From contig JALMLS010000626.1 in assembly GCA_038496445.1 (NCBI GenBank), positions 1 to 64,000 on the forward strand: a stretch of DNA of 64,000 nucleotides, written 5' to 3'. A program made the translations under genes and the position numbers. The notes under the pieces are model-generated. The model worked only from the letters and a program-made list of their open reading frames with translations, had not been told where the DNA came from and ran no database searches. This stretch comes from Trichosphaerium sp. ATCC 40318 (taxonomy: Eukaryota > Discosea > Flabellinia > Trichosidae). Below, in pieces: positions 44,740-58,056 of the stretch (positions within the stretch are counted from its first letter, which is position 1; every line of letters begins with the position of its first letter).

Positions 44740-47700
44740 CTATTGTAGTGCTTCGAAATTCTTGCGTTGTTTGGTTGTGTTCTCGAGTTCTTTCGTCAAA
44801 TCCTCCAGCTAAAACAAACGCCGTTAGTTTTGACTCTTTACTACTAAATGTAACCATTACCTTTTTATTGTCGTTGTCTTTGACTCTTTGTGGAACTCTG
44901 TCGATGTAGTTCTGAGATGATTGCTTCTTCTTGATTCCATCAACTTGCTTTTGAACTTTTTGCAATATCTTATCAATACGCTTTAGTTCACCTTCAAGGT
45001 TAACTAGACCCTTCAAAACAACACAAAGATCGAGATCAGGGTTAGGAACAGTGACAGCAGCACCGGCAGGGACAGCTGCATCGAGTGCAATAGTAATATC
45101 TGCACTGTATGATAGGACTTGGACGATGTCATGGAACTGCTCGTACTTTGTCTTAATTTCCTCAGAATGGCACGAGATGACAAGTGGTGTCGCTGGTTTA
45201 CGGAGCTAGTAGTTACAAGTCAATTTTACACTCTGGATTTATGTCAAAAAGGCTACATACCTTTAAGCCGTACTCAGCTCTCAATGCGCGAACAGCAACA
45301 ACTGACTCCATGATGTGTTTCATGGATGCTTCGATTTCAGGTTGAGCACGTTCTTTGATGTAAATTGGGTAAGCAGCAACAGAGATTGAAACGCTCTTCT
45401 CGGTGGAACGCTTAGGTAGGCGTTGCCTAGAAAAACGATTAGAAAGACATAATGAGGCCCTAGAAGAGTCGAAAAAATAGAAATAACTACATACCATAGC
45501 TCTTCAGTGACGAAAGGCATGAATGGATGGAACAAGCGCAAGGCTTCTTCCATGCAAGTGTACAACGTTTGCTTTGTCTCATTTTGTGCTTCAGCATCCT
45601 TTGCATCCTTACTGTACATAAGAGGCTTGATTGCTTCGAGGTAGATTCCACAGAACTCGTAAAGCCAGAAGTTGTATGAAGCAGTTGTAGCTTGAGGGAA
45701 CTCGTATGACTTCCATCCTTCCCCAGCTTCTTGTGCGGCGTTATTGAGCTTGGACATGATCCACTTGTTGATGAGAGTGTTGGCAGTTGTAGGTGCACTG
45801 TCGCTAGGTTTGAAATCTGCTCCACAAAATTCGAGACCAAGCTTGACAGAATTCCAGATTTTGTTGCAAAAGTTTCTGTAGGCAACAACACGCTTAATAT
45901 CAAGGTTGATAGCACGACCTTTAAGTAATAATTAATAACGTGATTGATCTCATAATCAATATTACCTTGGCTAGTGTATGCACATAAAGCAAAACGAAGA
46001 GCGTCTGTACCACACTCGCTGATACCTTTTGGGTAAGATTTTTTTTGACCTTCCTTTGCGATTTTAATTTCTTTCTCTGGTAGATTACCGTTGTTCAACG
46101 TATCGTGCAATCCTTGTAACGTGATACCTTTTTTAATTCAATTAGTGTCAGAACATACGTATTGTCGCTAAGGAAGCCTAAAAAGTGTACCTTCAATAAC
46201 GTCGATAGGATCTATAACATTACCAAGACTCTTACTCATTTTACGACCTTGAGCGTCACGAACCATAGCGTGCAAATAGATTTGCTTAAAAGGCAATTGG
46301 CCAGTAAGCTTTTGACCCATCATTACCATTCTAGCGACCCAGAAGAATAAAATATCGTGACCAGTCTCAAGCAACTGTGTTGGGTAGAACTCCTGAAGCT
46401 TCATGTCAACAACAAAGAACTAAGACTATGTATAATTTTCCGTACCTCCAAATCCTTTGTTTTTTCTGGCCATCCTAGTGTTGAGAATGGGAATAATCCA
46501 GAAGAGAACCATGTGTCCAATACATCAGGATCTTGTTCAAGTTTCAATTTGTCAGTTCCGAATTTCTTGACAGCTTTAGCTGTAGCTTCTTCAAGCGATC
46601 TTCCAGAAACCCAGTTTTCGCCGTTAGTAGCCTATAATAATGCGTTAAGATTGGGTATATATACCAACAATAAAACATACGTCAGGGGCATCTTTTCCCT
46701 CAACAGTAACTAAATAGGCAGGAATTCTATGTCCCTAATAAAGTCATAAATAAGAATGTTAAAACGAGTCGAGTGAATAAATACTGTTCCAAGTACGTAC
46801 CCACCACAATTGTCTTGAAATACACCAATCGCGAATATCACCTAACCAACGGTTCCTAAAATAATTATAAATAAAACACATCAAGAGAAAAATGGTACCA
46901 TGTAGCAACGTGGTTTGGAGGCAAAATCTCGAGATCACCGTTTTCAACAGCGTCAACAGCATCCTTAGCCATTTTCTTACAGTTAACCCACCATTGAGGT
47001 TTTAGTAAAGGCTCAATGTAATCACCTGACCTTGAACATTTTTTCAAAATCATCTTATGTGGCTTGACACCTAAAAAAAATAATCAAAAGTTTTGTTTCA
47101 TTATCAAAACCAAAAAAACCCACAAAGACACATACCTTTGTAAAGACCAAGCTCGTCAAGAGCCTTTATAACAGCCTTACGTGCTTCCAATCTAGGCATA
47201 CCAGAGAATTGGGCGCAAAGCTCGTTGAGGGTACCATCATCGTTTAGGATGTTCAAATCGCATTTTAAACCATTACGTTTACCACAAGAGAAATCGTTGA
47301 AATCGTGAGCAGGTGTAATCTTAACAGCACCAGTTCCTTTTGTTTTATCAACAAGGATGCCATCGCCAATAATTGGCATTTCGTGTCCAGGGAGGAATGG
47401 ATGGACGAGCGTTTTGCCAATAAGGTGCTTGAATTTATCATCAGGATGAACAGCAACAGCAACATCTCCAAGCATGGTTTCTGGGCGTGTTGTAGCAACA
47501 ACTATTTCTTCGTCTAAAACATAAAACATAAGAATAACTGTTTTTGGAAACGGACAACAATTGCTCTTTGATTTTGATTCAAAAGGTAATAAAAGAGTGT
47601 AACTTGCCTGAGTCTTTTACTTTGTAAGCAAACTCCCAAATAGCACCAACTTGGATTGGATATTTGGTGCCAGGGAATGACTTCTTGGTGATTTCTTCAA

Positions 47701-48848
47701 TTGACTCTTCATCGACTTCAACATCAGAGATTGCAGTGTTTAGCGCACAACTCCAGTTGACGAGTCTCAAATCTCTGTAAATGATACCTTCGTCATGGAA
47801 TCTAACGAAAGCTTCTTGAACAGCCTTTGATAATTTCTACAGAACCAAGAGTAAGCACAATAAAAAATAAACATCGAAACTCGAAAATTATGTTGTTGGT
47901 TTTTTTTTGTCACTGCAATGTTTTTGCTGTACAACAACGTACATCGCTCATGGTGAATTCTTCACGGTCCCAATCAAGAGACGAACCAAGACGCTTCAAC
48001 TGCGTGGTAATACGATCACCATACTTTTGTTTCCATTCCCAAACTTTCTTTACAAACTCTTCTCTACCGAGATCATGGCGCGTTTTCTTTTCTTCTCTCA
48101 TGAGCTTCTTTTCAACAACAGTCTACAAAGAAATTATTACTACAGCCTCAAGTGACAGTTGTATTTTTTTTGCCATTACCTGCGTTGCAATACCGGCGTG
48201 ATCAGTACCAGGTACCCAAAGTACACGTCTGCCGCTCATACGGTGCCAGCGACATAGAGCATCTTGTACAGCATTGGTAAGCGCATGACCAATGTGGAGC
48301 GAGCCAGTGACGTTAGGTGGTGGAATAACCATAACAAATTGTCCAGTTGGTTCTTTTCTAAGCTGCGTAAGCGTATTCCAAGGCGAACAGAAAGCGTACA
48401 TGTATTCTGGTTTGAATACGCCTAGTTTTTGCCACCAATCATACCACGCGGATTCTACTTGAGGTGGGTCGTACGTGTCAGGGAAATCAGTCAAATCTAG
48501 GACATATTAAACGAGAAAATAATTTTTTTATTTTATTACCTTTTTTCTCTCCTGGTACAGTCTTGTTAATGTATTCGCGGCGTAATCGGATAGCATCTTC
48601 CTTCTTCTACAAAAAGAAATCACAAACAGAAAAAAAAAAGGTTCGAATCGCACCTTCTTTGTCTTATTAGCAGCAGCTAGCTTCTTGGCCTCGGCTGCTT
48701 TTTTTTTAGCTTCAGCTTTCTTCTTTTTGGCTAATTGTTGTTGCTTTTTGCGTTCTTTACGCTGTTTATCCAACTCGAGCTGTTCAGGAGTCTTCTCTGG
48801 AGCCTTTTGAGGCTCCCCTTCAGGCTTCTTCTCTTTGGTGTCCGACAT
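44740..48848 (-). CDS. VARS: Valyl-tRNA synthetase
   Basis: A long multi-exon gene starting [11 protein letters not shown] with a Lys-rich N-terminal extension typical of eukaryotic cytosolic enzymes. The class I core has [14 protein letters not shown] (HIGH), [10 protein letters not shown], the editing domain around [11 protein letters not shown] and [27 protein letters not shown], and [13 protein letters not shown] (KMSKS). An anticodon-binding domain follows, and a C-terminal coiled coil ends KNFEALQ. It charges tRNA-Val and hydrolyses mischarged Thr-tRNA-Val. No clear mitochondrial presequence is seen, so another gene or alternative start may serve the organelle. The stop is at 44740. Confidence 0.97.
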
Positions 48849-49066
48849 CTGTTTGATTTGAACAAGCTATCAACCTCCCAGAGAATTCTGCGTAATTTCC
48901 TTGTTGTACACAAATTCTTTCAAAGTCTTCCACTACTGAGATATTGTTTAGAAAGTATTCACTGATGCAATGCCTAACTGTGACCACTGTCGTTAAGGCT
49001 GGAAGTTCAAATTTTACCAAGAAGCTGAGCTGACACTGAGAGTACAACAAAACAGCGGAGTTTACT

Positions 49067-49814
49067 TTACAAGATCAAGTACTTTTTTTTTCTTTTCTGC
49101 GTCACGTGAAAACGTTGACCGGGCAAACTCTTGAGAGCAGGTAATAAAGCTTGATCAAAGAAGAGCAGCGCCCATACACATAAGAGCACCACATACATAG
49201 GTACCAAGTGCCCCCAAAGCACGGCCAATCGGTGGAACTTTTCCTTCCTCTTGTTCTTGACGTATTCGTTAGCTAAAGACACCAATGTATTTTGTAAGCA
49301 TTACCTAGGATAGCTTTGACATGAATAAATCTGCAGGTGGTAAATAAAGCAATTACACCACTCAGCCAAGCCTAATCAATGTCAGCGAAGTTGCTTTTTT
49401 TGTTTGATTTGGGCCTAGAACGGTGAATAAAAGTGTCACGTACTGTTGGTCGTGACTTGGTTTTAATATCTATGTAGAGCATCTATTGCTTGTCAAGGAG
49501 CTTTTGTATAGCGACAAAAAGAACTAGTAAAGACGTGTAATGCGGTTTCACGCCGAAAAGGATACAATTGCCGTAAAGACACCAGCATACTCAACGAAAT
49601 TGCCGTGAGCTCTAACTGCTTTAAACACCGGATCTCCTTCTGGCATAGTTTCGTCACTGGTGGCGTGAAAGTTTTGGTACTGTAAGCTGCATACAAATTT
49701 GTAAGGCTTGCAAATTACGCGCTGTACGTACCGTTTTAGAGTACAGTTCAGTCCGAGGCCTACTGTGCCTAAGCCCAGCAGCGTGGCACAAAATTGCGCA
49801 ATACTCCATGACAT
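49067..49814 (-). CDS. MAPEG-family membrane protein
   Basis: Exons run from ATG 49814 (MSWSIAQFCATLLGLG, TM1) to 49067. The family core is in exon 2: GDPVFKAVRAHGNFVEYAGV, matching the MAPEG RAH-x-NFxEY motif that binds glutathione. Further TM helices follow (AWLSGVIALFTTCRFIHV, VPMYVVLLCVWALLFF). MAPEG proteins are trimeric microsomal glutathione transferases or eicosanoid enzymes. The C-terminal extension after TM4 is longer than usual (LPGQRFHVTQKRKKK). One intron (upstream of MLYIDIK) is modelled on frame alone. Confidence 0.82.
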
Positions 49815-49960
49815 GTGAGGTTATGGCATCCGTGGAGTTCACTCGCATTAACGGCAAAAAGAAATACGAAGACGTTTCGTAGCAGGTCTTTTTTTTTTTT
49901 TTTTCACAAACAAAAGTTTCAAATAAAGGTCCAATAATAAGTAACTAGCGCAAGAGGCCA

Positions 49961-52900
49961 ATGGAATACTTTAAGGACCGTAACGCCAACAACCCTGAGT
50001 CTTTAATAGACATTACAACTCGGCGTGCGTTTTCTTATTGACATTAATAGTCACAAAACGTTTAAATAACACCTTAGGCATCCTCAAGGAGATTATTATC
50101 GATACCAAAACTGCAGATGATTTTGCTGTACTTGTACTAGACTCAGTAACGACGCCAATAGTCTCTGCTTGCTGTAACATGAAAGAGGTAACGAGGGCGG
50201 GTATCGCAGGTCCGTGTGGTTAACTAATTTACTTTTTTTTGTTTTCGGTTTACACGTTGCTCAGACATTTGCCCATGCGCACCTTCGTCGTTTTATTGCA
50301 ACAGCGATTGTTAATTCTTCCGTAGTTATCGAAAGTATTGATAAGAAGCGCCAACCACTTCCTCGTGATGCCATATACTTTGTGGCGCCTACCAAAGCGA
50401 CCATTGATAGTATAAACAAGGATTTCGAAAACGCATCTCGTCCACTCTACAAAAAGATACATGTCTACTTTACAGCGCGTACGGTGCAACAAAACCAATT
50501 GTACCCTAATTACTGACATGAATGCATTTAGATCTAAGCGAAAGTTTGTTAAATGTCCTCAGTCAATCTCGTGCAATGGCATACATTAAGACTTTCAAGG
50601 TTTGTAGCTCTTACAGCTTTACAATCAAAGTTGTCACCTGTTCTTATTCTCTTTATTTTTGTAAACGTCTAACACAACAATATGTAGGAGGTAAATATGG
50701 AGTACTTGGCGGTAGAAAGACAAGTCTTTCATTTGAATATGGACAATAGTTTTTTTAACATATTTTCTCAAGTACCATCGCAAGCTGAACGCAAACAAAC
50801 GTACACAACAATAGCTACACGTGTAAGTTAACCTAATTCTTTTTTTTTTTGCAACAAAAACTGAACATATTTCGTTGCTAACAATCCATTACATAGCTTG
50901 CTTCTGCATGTGCCAGTTTGAGTGAATTTCCGTCTATTCGTCATTCTAAGTCTACTGCTGCTTCTAGTATAGCCAGTCAGGTACGTTATTACTAAATCCT
51001 TGTGATGTCCTTCACTCACGGTTTTTTTTAGGTATCTAAGAGCTTGGAGACTATGAAAAATACTATTGATAAACCTCTTTCGACTAAGTCTACAATGCTC
51101 ATTCTAGATCGTACTGAGGATCTTGTAGCACCATTGGTAGGGTTTTTTACGCTTTTTCTTCTCGTTGTTGTAATAAGGTTAACACTTTTCAGATACATGA
51201 CTTTACTTTACAAGCGATGGCAATGGATCTATTACCAATAGAAAAGAATATCATTCAATGGTCTTACAATGCTCAAAACGGTGAGGAGGTAGTGAAAGAG
51301 TCTATTCTAGATGAAAAGGATCCTTTATGGACTAACATAAGGTAATGTATTATTCTCCAAGCGAGTTTTTTTGTTGACATTTTTTGTTGTATTTTAGACA
51401 CCTCCACATTTCTCAGACTAGTAAGTTCCTTGAGGAAAAGATTATGCCTTTGATTGTCAACAATGCTGTAATGAATAGAAGAAAAAATAAGCAAAAAGAA
51501 TCGATCACTGGCGAGGTACGTTTGAACTAGTTACTTCAAAAAAAAAAGTTTTTGACAGTGTTGTTCAGAAAGGAAAGGTATCTGCAAGCGAACTGGAACA
51601 AATTCTTCGTTTTTCTGCAAAGTACAACAAGTACTCTGAAAAGGTAATTTATTTGGTCTCTTCTATTTTTAATGGCTGTTTTTGGGCGTTTTGACGCTGG
51701 TTTTTATTAATTTGTTTTTGTTTAGTATACTCAACATAAAGAACTTGCACGTCAGTGTATGTCAAGTTATAAAGAAAAACAGCTTAGTGCTGTTGGTAAA
51801 CTTGAGCAAAATCTTGCAACTGGACAACGTGTTGATAATAATAAGCTAAGCACGTTTAACGTAGAAAGAGATGGTAAATTTGAAGATGCATTAATTAATG
51901 TTGATATCTCGTACGTGTTGTTTCGAGGCGCCACTCAACATTATAACAATGTGAATAATTTTTTTTTAACTTTTTTTAGGCAATCTGACAAGTTGCGATT
52001 ATTACTCTTACTCCACATAACTGTGGATGATAAACTCACTGTCAACCAAATTATGGAAGATACAAAGAGCTCATCTCAAACCAAGGCGCTCATAAAGAGC
52101 ATCACAGCATTGAAGCGTTTATCCAAAATAAAGGTATGTGTAGACTTACCTAAAATTTTATTCTCAGTCATCAACATAAACTGGCAGCTGCCTTTTTTTT
52201 TATCCAAAGCTTGTGCACTTTTTAGGCCATTTGTGTGAGTGGTGAACAACTTTTTTAGTTCTTTTTTTTGTACAATAGAAGACGCTAAAACTTATATGTA
52301 TTATTAAAGGATCACAAAAGAAAGACAGGAAACAATTGGCAGTATGTTCTCTCAAGATTTCGTCCAGCTGTTTATGATATATTAAACGACCTTGCGGATG
52401 ATAATTTAGATACACGTTTGTACCCTGGTCTCAATAATTTCATACCAACAAGAAATGAAGGTAAACGAACAAATTCCGATGTCACTTTTCAAGATTGTCT
52501 ATTTTTACATTAATCTAGGTGCCAAGGCACAGAAAAAAAGTAATACTGGTGGCGGTAAGAGCAAGCGTTCTAAAAAGCTTGGTGGAAAATATGACACTGA
52601 AGAGAAGGTTGACGTGCGTTCAGATTATGTTTTGTTCAAACCAAACGTCTTTTCACAATCACAAAAAAAAAGCCTGCTTTATTATTGCTTCTCACACTAT
52701 CCTTTCACTAGTCAACCTTCAAGAGTGATGCACCACGTATTATATGCTTTGTAGCTGGTGGTATCACATACGGTGAGATACGTTCTGTTTATGAACTATC
52801 CAAGCGTCACAGCATTCCTATTTTTATTGGTACACGTTTTTTTTTTCTTGTTTCTTCAAAAAAAAATCTGAAATGCTGACTCCAAACTTAGGTTCAACAG

Positions 52901-53028
52901 AAATAATAACCCCAAAAAGGTTTGTAAACCTTCTTGAGTCACTACAAAAGGATGCGCCAGTGGGAGAACGCGCGACACCACATACTGTGCCAGAATCTTC
53001 CGAGTCATTTACAAGCGACTTTAACTAA
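49961..53028 (+). CDS. Sec1/Munc18 family protein
   Basis: The ATG at 49961 (MEYFKDRNANN) begins about 15 exons. The SM-protein N-terminal domain shows FAVLVLDSVTTPIVSACCNM, then SIDKKRQPLPRDAIYFVAPT and YKKIHVYFTAR. The C-terminal part has FIAGGITYGEIRSVYELSK and TEIITPKRFV, which is the family's last helical block. SM proteins clasp syntaxin/SNARE bundles and are essential for vesicle fusion. The subtype (Sec1/Munc18 or Vps45/Sly1) cannot be settled by eye; the ITYGEIRSVYE block fits the Sec1/Munc18 group. Stop TAA is at 53026-53028. Confidence 0.9.
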
Positions 53029-53441
53029 ACAAGGTAACAGCTAAAGGCAAATGTAGACTATCAATTTTTTTTGGATTAAACTTGAATAAAAAGTGGATAC
53101 GAAAAGTTACATAGTTCGTGTTTTTTACGATAAACCGAAAATAGGTTATTCACAACTAGCGTGATAGTTCCTTTCAGTAGCGAAGGTGTGATTTACAACA
53201 AACAATTTGTTCCATAATGATATCATTTTAAGCTGTCAATTTTTTTTCCAAGTAGTCTGCAGTATTTTGTGGTTTAAAACAACGCCAGCCTAGTTTTTAG
53301 TAGTGGCGCTATTATTCAGGGAACATATTTGTGTTCGTTAGGGCTCAGTTTGTTTGTGTTTACAGCCTTGTTTCAATTGTAATTTTATTTATTCAATTTT
53401 GGGTTTTTTAGAGTGATGAAAGTTGAAAAAATTTATTTGTG
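53029..53441. other. Intergenic region between two convergent genes
   Basis: No exon recognised. It holds the 3' ends of the SM-protein gene (plus) and of the unknown gene (minus). Confidence 0.5.
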
Positions 53442-54492
53442 CTACTGCAATGTACAGGCCCATGCTACAGCGTCTATACAGATAGCAAAAGTTCGTGATT
53501 TCAGTGCCATTGTTTCTTTAAAACCATTACATGTCCACTCCCATTCAACGAGGCGTTCAATAGCTAACATGTTTCTAACCTCCTTTGTTACAGCTGCCCA
53601 ACGAGCCTTTTCGTTGGCACGAACGGTAAACCGCCAAGCTCTCCCTTTTTTTCTCGTGTCCAGCATCTTTACCCATCTGTAAACTCCATTAGGAGAATGA
53701 AGCGTAGAACTAAAATATTGCTGTGCACACATAAAGTGATTTTATGTTTTTACATTTTTTCACACACTTGATCTCGCTTACCTCGAGAGTGATCTATATG
53801 TGGAGTAAGCGTTCGTTGGTCTCTTTCGTTTTTCGCTTGAAAATACGTTCAGGGCTAACATAAACGATTCGTGATTGCTACAAGCGCGTAAGCATAATGG
53901 TGACTTTGCTATTACCGTTACGTTACTTGAAACAATTGCTCATGAAAGCAAATTTCTCTTACAGGTAAAACGCCAAGTTGTAATACTGTAGCCATGCACA
54001 GAGCGTAAAGCACTGGTCGAGTATTCTTACCGCAAAACTTTCTCAAACACTCGTCATACTCCAAATTGAAGAGCTCCAGTGGATCCTAGATTACAAAACA
54101 TGAAGGTTAGCCTCCGCTGTTTGCCGTAAAAACATTCACTTTGGAATTAAAAAAAAGCGAACAAAAAAAGATATGTGTCGTTTCGGAAACGGAGGGATCC
54201 ATCACGTGATTAAAAACTATGCATAGTTTGCTTTTTTTGTTTTGTTTTGTTTCGTTTTTTTTTGTACCAAACTTCGTACGGTTGGTTTCTGTTCTTTGTT
54301 CTTTTTTTCGTTACACGTGTCTAGATGTATTTTAGTCATGGTGCTCAGCTCAGGTACGCCCAAGGAAGTAGGATGTAAAACCGTTTCGAAAGGATTCATT
54401 GGTGGTTTAGTTGGCTGAAAAGACAAAATTTTGATTGGAAATGAGTTGGTTAACTTAATGGTCTCGACACGTGGTTGTTCTCTTGTTTTCAT
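53442..54492 (-). CDS. Uncharacterised protein, several exons
   Basis: Exon 1 starts at 54492 (MKTREQPRVETIKL) and plausibly ends at a GTACGA donor about 54281. A second exon at about 54085-54030 encodes DPLELFNLEYDECLRKFC. A third near 53870-53780 has NHESFMLALNVFSSEK and ends at a GTAAGC donor. The last (53442-53698) starts STLHSPNGVYRWVKMLD and has strongly coding-like sequence rich in Trp and Arg (RAWRFTVRANEKARWAAV, EWEWTCNGF). The last two exons join in perfect frame through acceptor ATTTTAG. I know no family. The junction between exons 2 and 3 is unsettled. Confidence 0.55.
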
Positions 54493-55471
54493 TATTTTTA
54501 AACAGTACCATTGTTTAAGGTTAAATAATAGTACCTAGCACAAGCAGTCAAAGAAGGAGGTAAAAAGATTTTGTTTTGCCAGCCAATTTTCGTTGTACAC
54601 AATAAATTGTGATTCTTTTTTTTTCACTAGTTGTGTGGAGAATCTCTGCGATTTGAAACAACGTTTAAGGTCATAATACGATACCTGATAGATGGGAGAC
54701 CCCTATAGGAGCGTTATCTAGCTCACAAAAGCACCTCAGTTCGATTCTTGTTTAAATTAGCTGGCCCTTCCTGTCCGGAGAGCTTTTTCACGAAACACTT
54801 TGCCCTAGCGCGTCTACGACGCCTCTGTGGTTAAATAAGCGCTGCCCTCACTACTTTGAATCGATGGGTGCTTCCTTTACCAAGCGGGTGGCGAGTTACA
54901 TTGTCAGCCATAAGATAAACACTATGCTTACAAGTACGGCAAAATTTATTTTTCAATAATAGAAAAACGATAAAAAGGTAAAAGGCTACACGATTCTTTT
55001 TAATATCACGTGCCTTGAGCGTGTATCTATCGTTTTTTCAACGTATGAGGGCGACTTGAATACATGAAGGATTCGGAGTGTTTTTAGCCCGTTAACTTAT
55101 GATACAAGTTGTTTAGCCTTTTGGGGAGCTATCTACGGAGAGGTATTCTTGCCGTGATGCCAAAGGTGAAGTAGAAACGCAATAATGAAAAAAATTAAAT
55201 CAGCGCAATGTGTATTGGTGTATTGAATCATCAACAAAAAATACAATTGCAACTTGCGTTAACGGGATTAATTCAAAACTAGTATTTTTTTTTTGTTTTT
55301 GTTGTCCAAGCGTTCACATTATCTGTGAACTATATTTTGGTTGTATTTACTAAGTATATAGCTAGTATCTACACAATATCTATCGCTGTCGCTGGGGCCA
55401 TTAGGTGCTTTGTTGATCCCACCCCTAAAACCGATTAATATTAAAAACAGCCTGAGCACACTTTTTTTTTG
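54493..55471. other. Gene-free stretch
   Basis: No open frame on either strand looks coding. A somewhat GC-richer block lies at 54690-54930. It contains a GTTCGATTC word like a tRNA T-loop, but the flanking bases do not form a T-stem. CACGTG is at 55007-55012. Confidence 0.45.
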
Positions 55472-58056
55472 CTAATGATTACCTAGCGCTTCGAGAGGGT
55501 CCACTGTTGTCAAGGGGGTTGTGCCAATACCTTCAACCAACCTCATTGATGTATCAACAGCATTGATCGTTGCAGCTAGCTGCTCTGGTGTACCATCCCA
55601 CCAATAAGGTATTAACACGAGCTTGATACCTACGAGATTACTCTTAGTAATTTTCGTTTTACTAATATTTTCCGTACCTCTATCTGTGCATACTTGTAAC
55701 TTCTCTGCGTCTCTACAAACTTGAAGAGCTAGAGGAGGGCTGTGTGGGGTCACTTGATCAAGAAAATGTTGTTCACCTGTACAAAATGAATAAACTGAAC
55801 TAGTAAAAGACTCTTACCTTGATACTCCAATGCAATATCGTATGTTGGTATAAACACATCCACAGATAGTGAGCGCCCTGTAGAAGGTCTGATACCGATA
55901 ATATGTTCTTCTAGAATCGCTAAAGGAGCTAGCAAGCGACGGACGCACTGAACCATGTACCTGTCATAATTTTAATCAAATTAGAAAAAAAACAGTCGGA
56001 AAAGAAAAAAAAAGGTGAACTGTACCTCTGCTTTGATTTTTTGTTAAACACGCTGAATTTATCCCATTCCCAATCATGATTCATGCCAGAGAATCGTAGC
56101 ATCCTTGGAAAGTATCTCCGAACGCCTGCACCGCCAACACTTACAATGTCTTGCTCTGACACTCGATACCTTAAAAAGCTATGAGACTTCTTTGTTTTGC
56201 TGCCATTCGCTGTACCATGCTTCTGGGCTATCAATTCTTAGTTGCTTTTTAGCTCTCGTGAAGAAATTCTCGAAAGATCCAGCTCGCAACCAGTAGTCCG
56301 TTTGGTGTTTTTTACTATTAAATAAATTTATGTGTCAGTTTTGTTTTACTTTTAAAGCGGTATGCTTCGTAACGCACGCAAAATTCCATGAGTATCTATG
56401 GTAAACAATACGTAGAGCATTTTGAAATGATGATCCAACGCTAAAATATGTTGTCAGTGACTATAGGTAACGAAAGCTAAAGAGGCACAAAACTTACGCT
56501 TTTATGGTATTAAACATAGGTGCGACATCATTGGACGTAGCGTTGTACCACCCACTGAGATCTTTTATATCCAGTTTATATGCTAGAGTATCGAATTCCT
56601 TGCGCGCTTGAGATATCCAGACGCTCTGGGTAGGCGTACTAAGAGGAAAAAGGCAAGTCAGCAAATAGGTTAACAGAACTAGGTAGTTTTCCCAAAAAAA
56701 ACGTGTACATAAACTTTTCACGTTGCCAAGCTTCTTTTGGGTAGATTGTTTTCAATGCACTGTATATGGAGCGGTCATATCTGAATAATAAACAACGTCA
56801 ATAGGGTAGTTCAAGATTGTTAAAAACCAAGAGATTCCAATGAAAAACCTTACTTTTCTAAAACAGGTTTTCCTCCTACAGCATTTATATCTTGTGGTAA
56901 CAAGTTATACCACCCTTCAATATTACTTATATCCAAAGTTTGTTTAATGTCATCAAAGAGCGCTTTTTGGTTTTTCTTATCGTCCCAGTAACCACGTGCG
57001 TTACGTCTAAACAACATCAAAAAATGCAGGAAAAAAAAAAGCAAAGTAACATACGCAAATTTATGTTCTTTCCAATCAAGCTCAGGGTAAAGATTTGACA
57101 ATGTCAAGAATATAGAGTCATCATATCTGGCGAGGACGGATTGACCACCTCGTTTGGTAATATCTGCATGGAGTATATTATACCAGTCTGTGAGTACTTT
57201 GACGCCAAGTTCTTGACCTATTTGTTGCATCTTTTTTTTCCGCAAGCCCTCGTCATCCCAAAAACCACGTGGGGAATTACTGAAATAATCAGAACGTTGT
57301 ATGCAAAAATGGTTCATTTTGTTGCCAACAATAAAAAATATTGACAAGAAAACAGTAATGTTACTTCATATTAATTAAAATCACGTGCCTGAACATATCG
57401 ATAATCCATTTCTTTCTTGGATACATAGCACACAGTGTTCTGTAGATTGATCCTTGGTATCTATCAAACACTGTAAGAACATCTCAGGTCAGTGCTTTTA
57501 ATCTATTTGCACCTGTTTGTCAAGATGCTTTGTGCACCGTGTTCGGTTAGATTTTTATAGGTTACACTGTACCAATCATCTAGTTCTTTAACGCCAAGGC
57601 TCTGTCCAATACTGTCAAATTTATCTCGTTGGTTTTTAATACTATTCCAGTGGTATTGAGGAACATTCCTGGTGCGTTGTTAGCATCTTTTAAGGTGTCA
57701 AGCGAAAAACGAACTTGAATTTCCATGCCCAAGAGTGAAGTGGGTACAAGTGTAATAAGACTCGAGATATGGAACCATTGTACCTACACAGTTACCATTA
57801 GCGTCTTGCTGTGTAGAAAAACTATAAAATGACATACTTAGTTGCTAGGACAGCCCCATGCTGCGCAAATCGCTCAGTTGATACGCTGTACCACTCATCT
57901 AGGTGCTTTACGTCCAACCGTTCGCCAATTGCATCTAATTTCGCTCGTTGATTTGTTTTACTATCCCAAAAACGATTTCTGGCGCGCCTGGGCGCGAATT
58001 AGCATATACATAAGATAATAAGTTACAAATACGCTTACGTACCCTACTGTACGCAT
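55472..58056 (-). CDS. DWY-repeat protein with C-terminal Vsr/DUF559-like nuclease domain (copy 2)
   Basis: Paralogue of the 14559-17202 gene, about 13 exons. Six repeats are visible: FWDSKTNQRAKLDAIGE...DEWYSV, HWNSIKNQRDKF...DDWYSV, GFWDDEGLRKKK...TDWYNI, GYWDDKKNQKAL...EGWYNL, VWISQARKEF...SGWYNA, and YWLRAGSFENFF...AWYSE. The last leads through GGAGVRRYFPRML into the nuclease domain: SVDVFIPTYDIALEYQGEQH, CRDAEKLQVC, GIKLVLIPYWWDG. All the putative catalytic residues (D, E, Q-G-x-x-H, K) are kept in both copies, although the rest has diverged. The likely start is an ATG at 58056, reached through a small first exon. Function is unknown. Confidence 0.82.

Noticed and set aside
45487-46110. 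207-residue minus-strand frame in VARS
   Set aside because: Only its first part is a real VARS exon; the rest reads through an intron into another frame.
48864-49066. Possible extra exon between MAPEG and VARS
   Set aside because: Short frames only. The region is explained as the 3' end of MAPEG plus the VARS promoter.
54690-54800. tRNA-like GTTCGATTC word
   Set aside because: The flanking five bases do not pair into a T-stem and no acceptor, D or anticodon arm can be formed around it.
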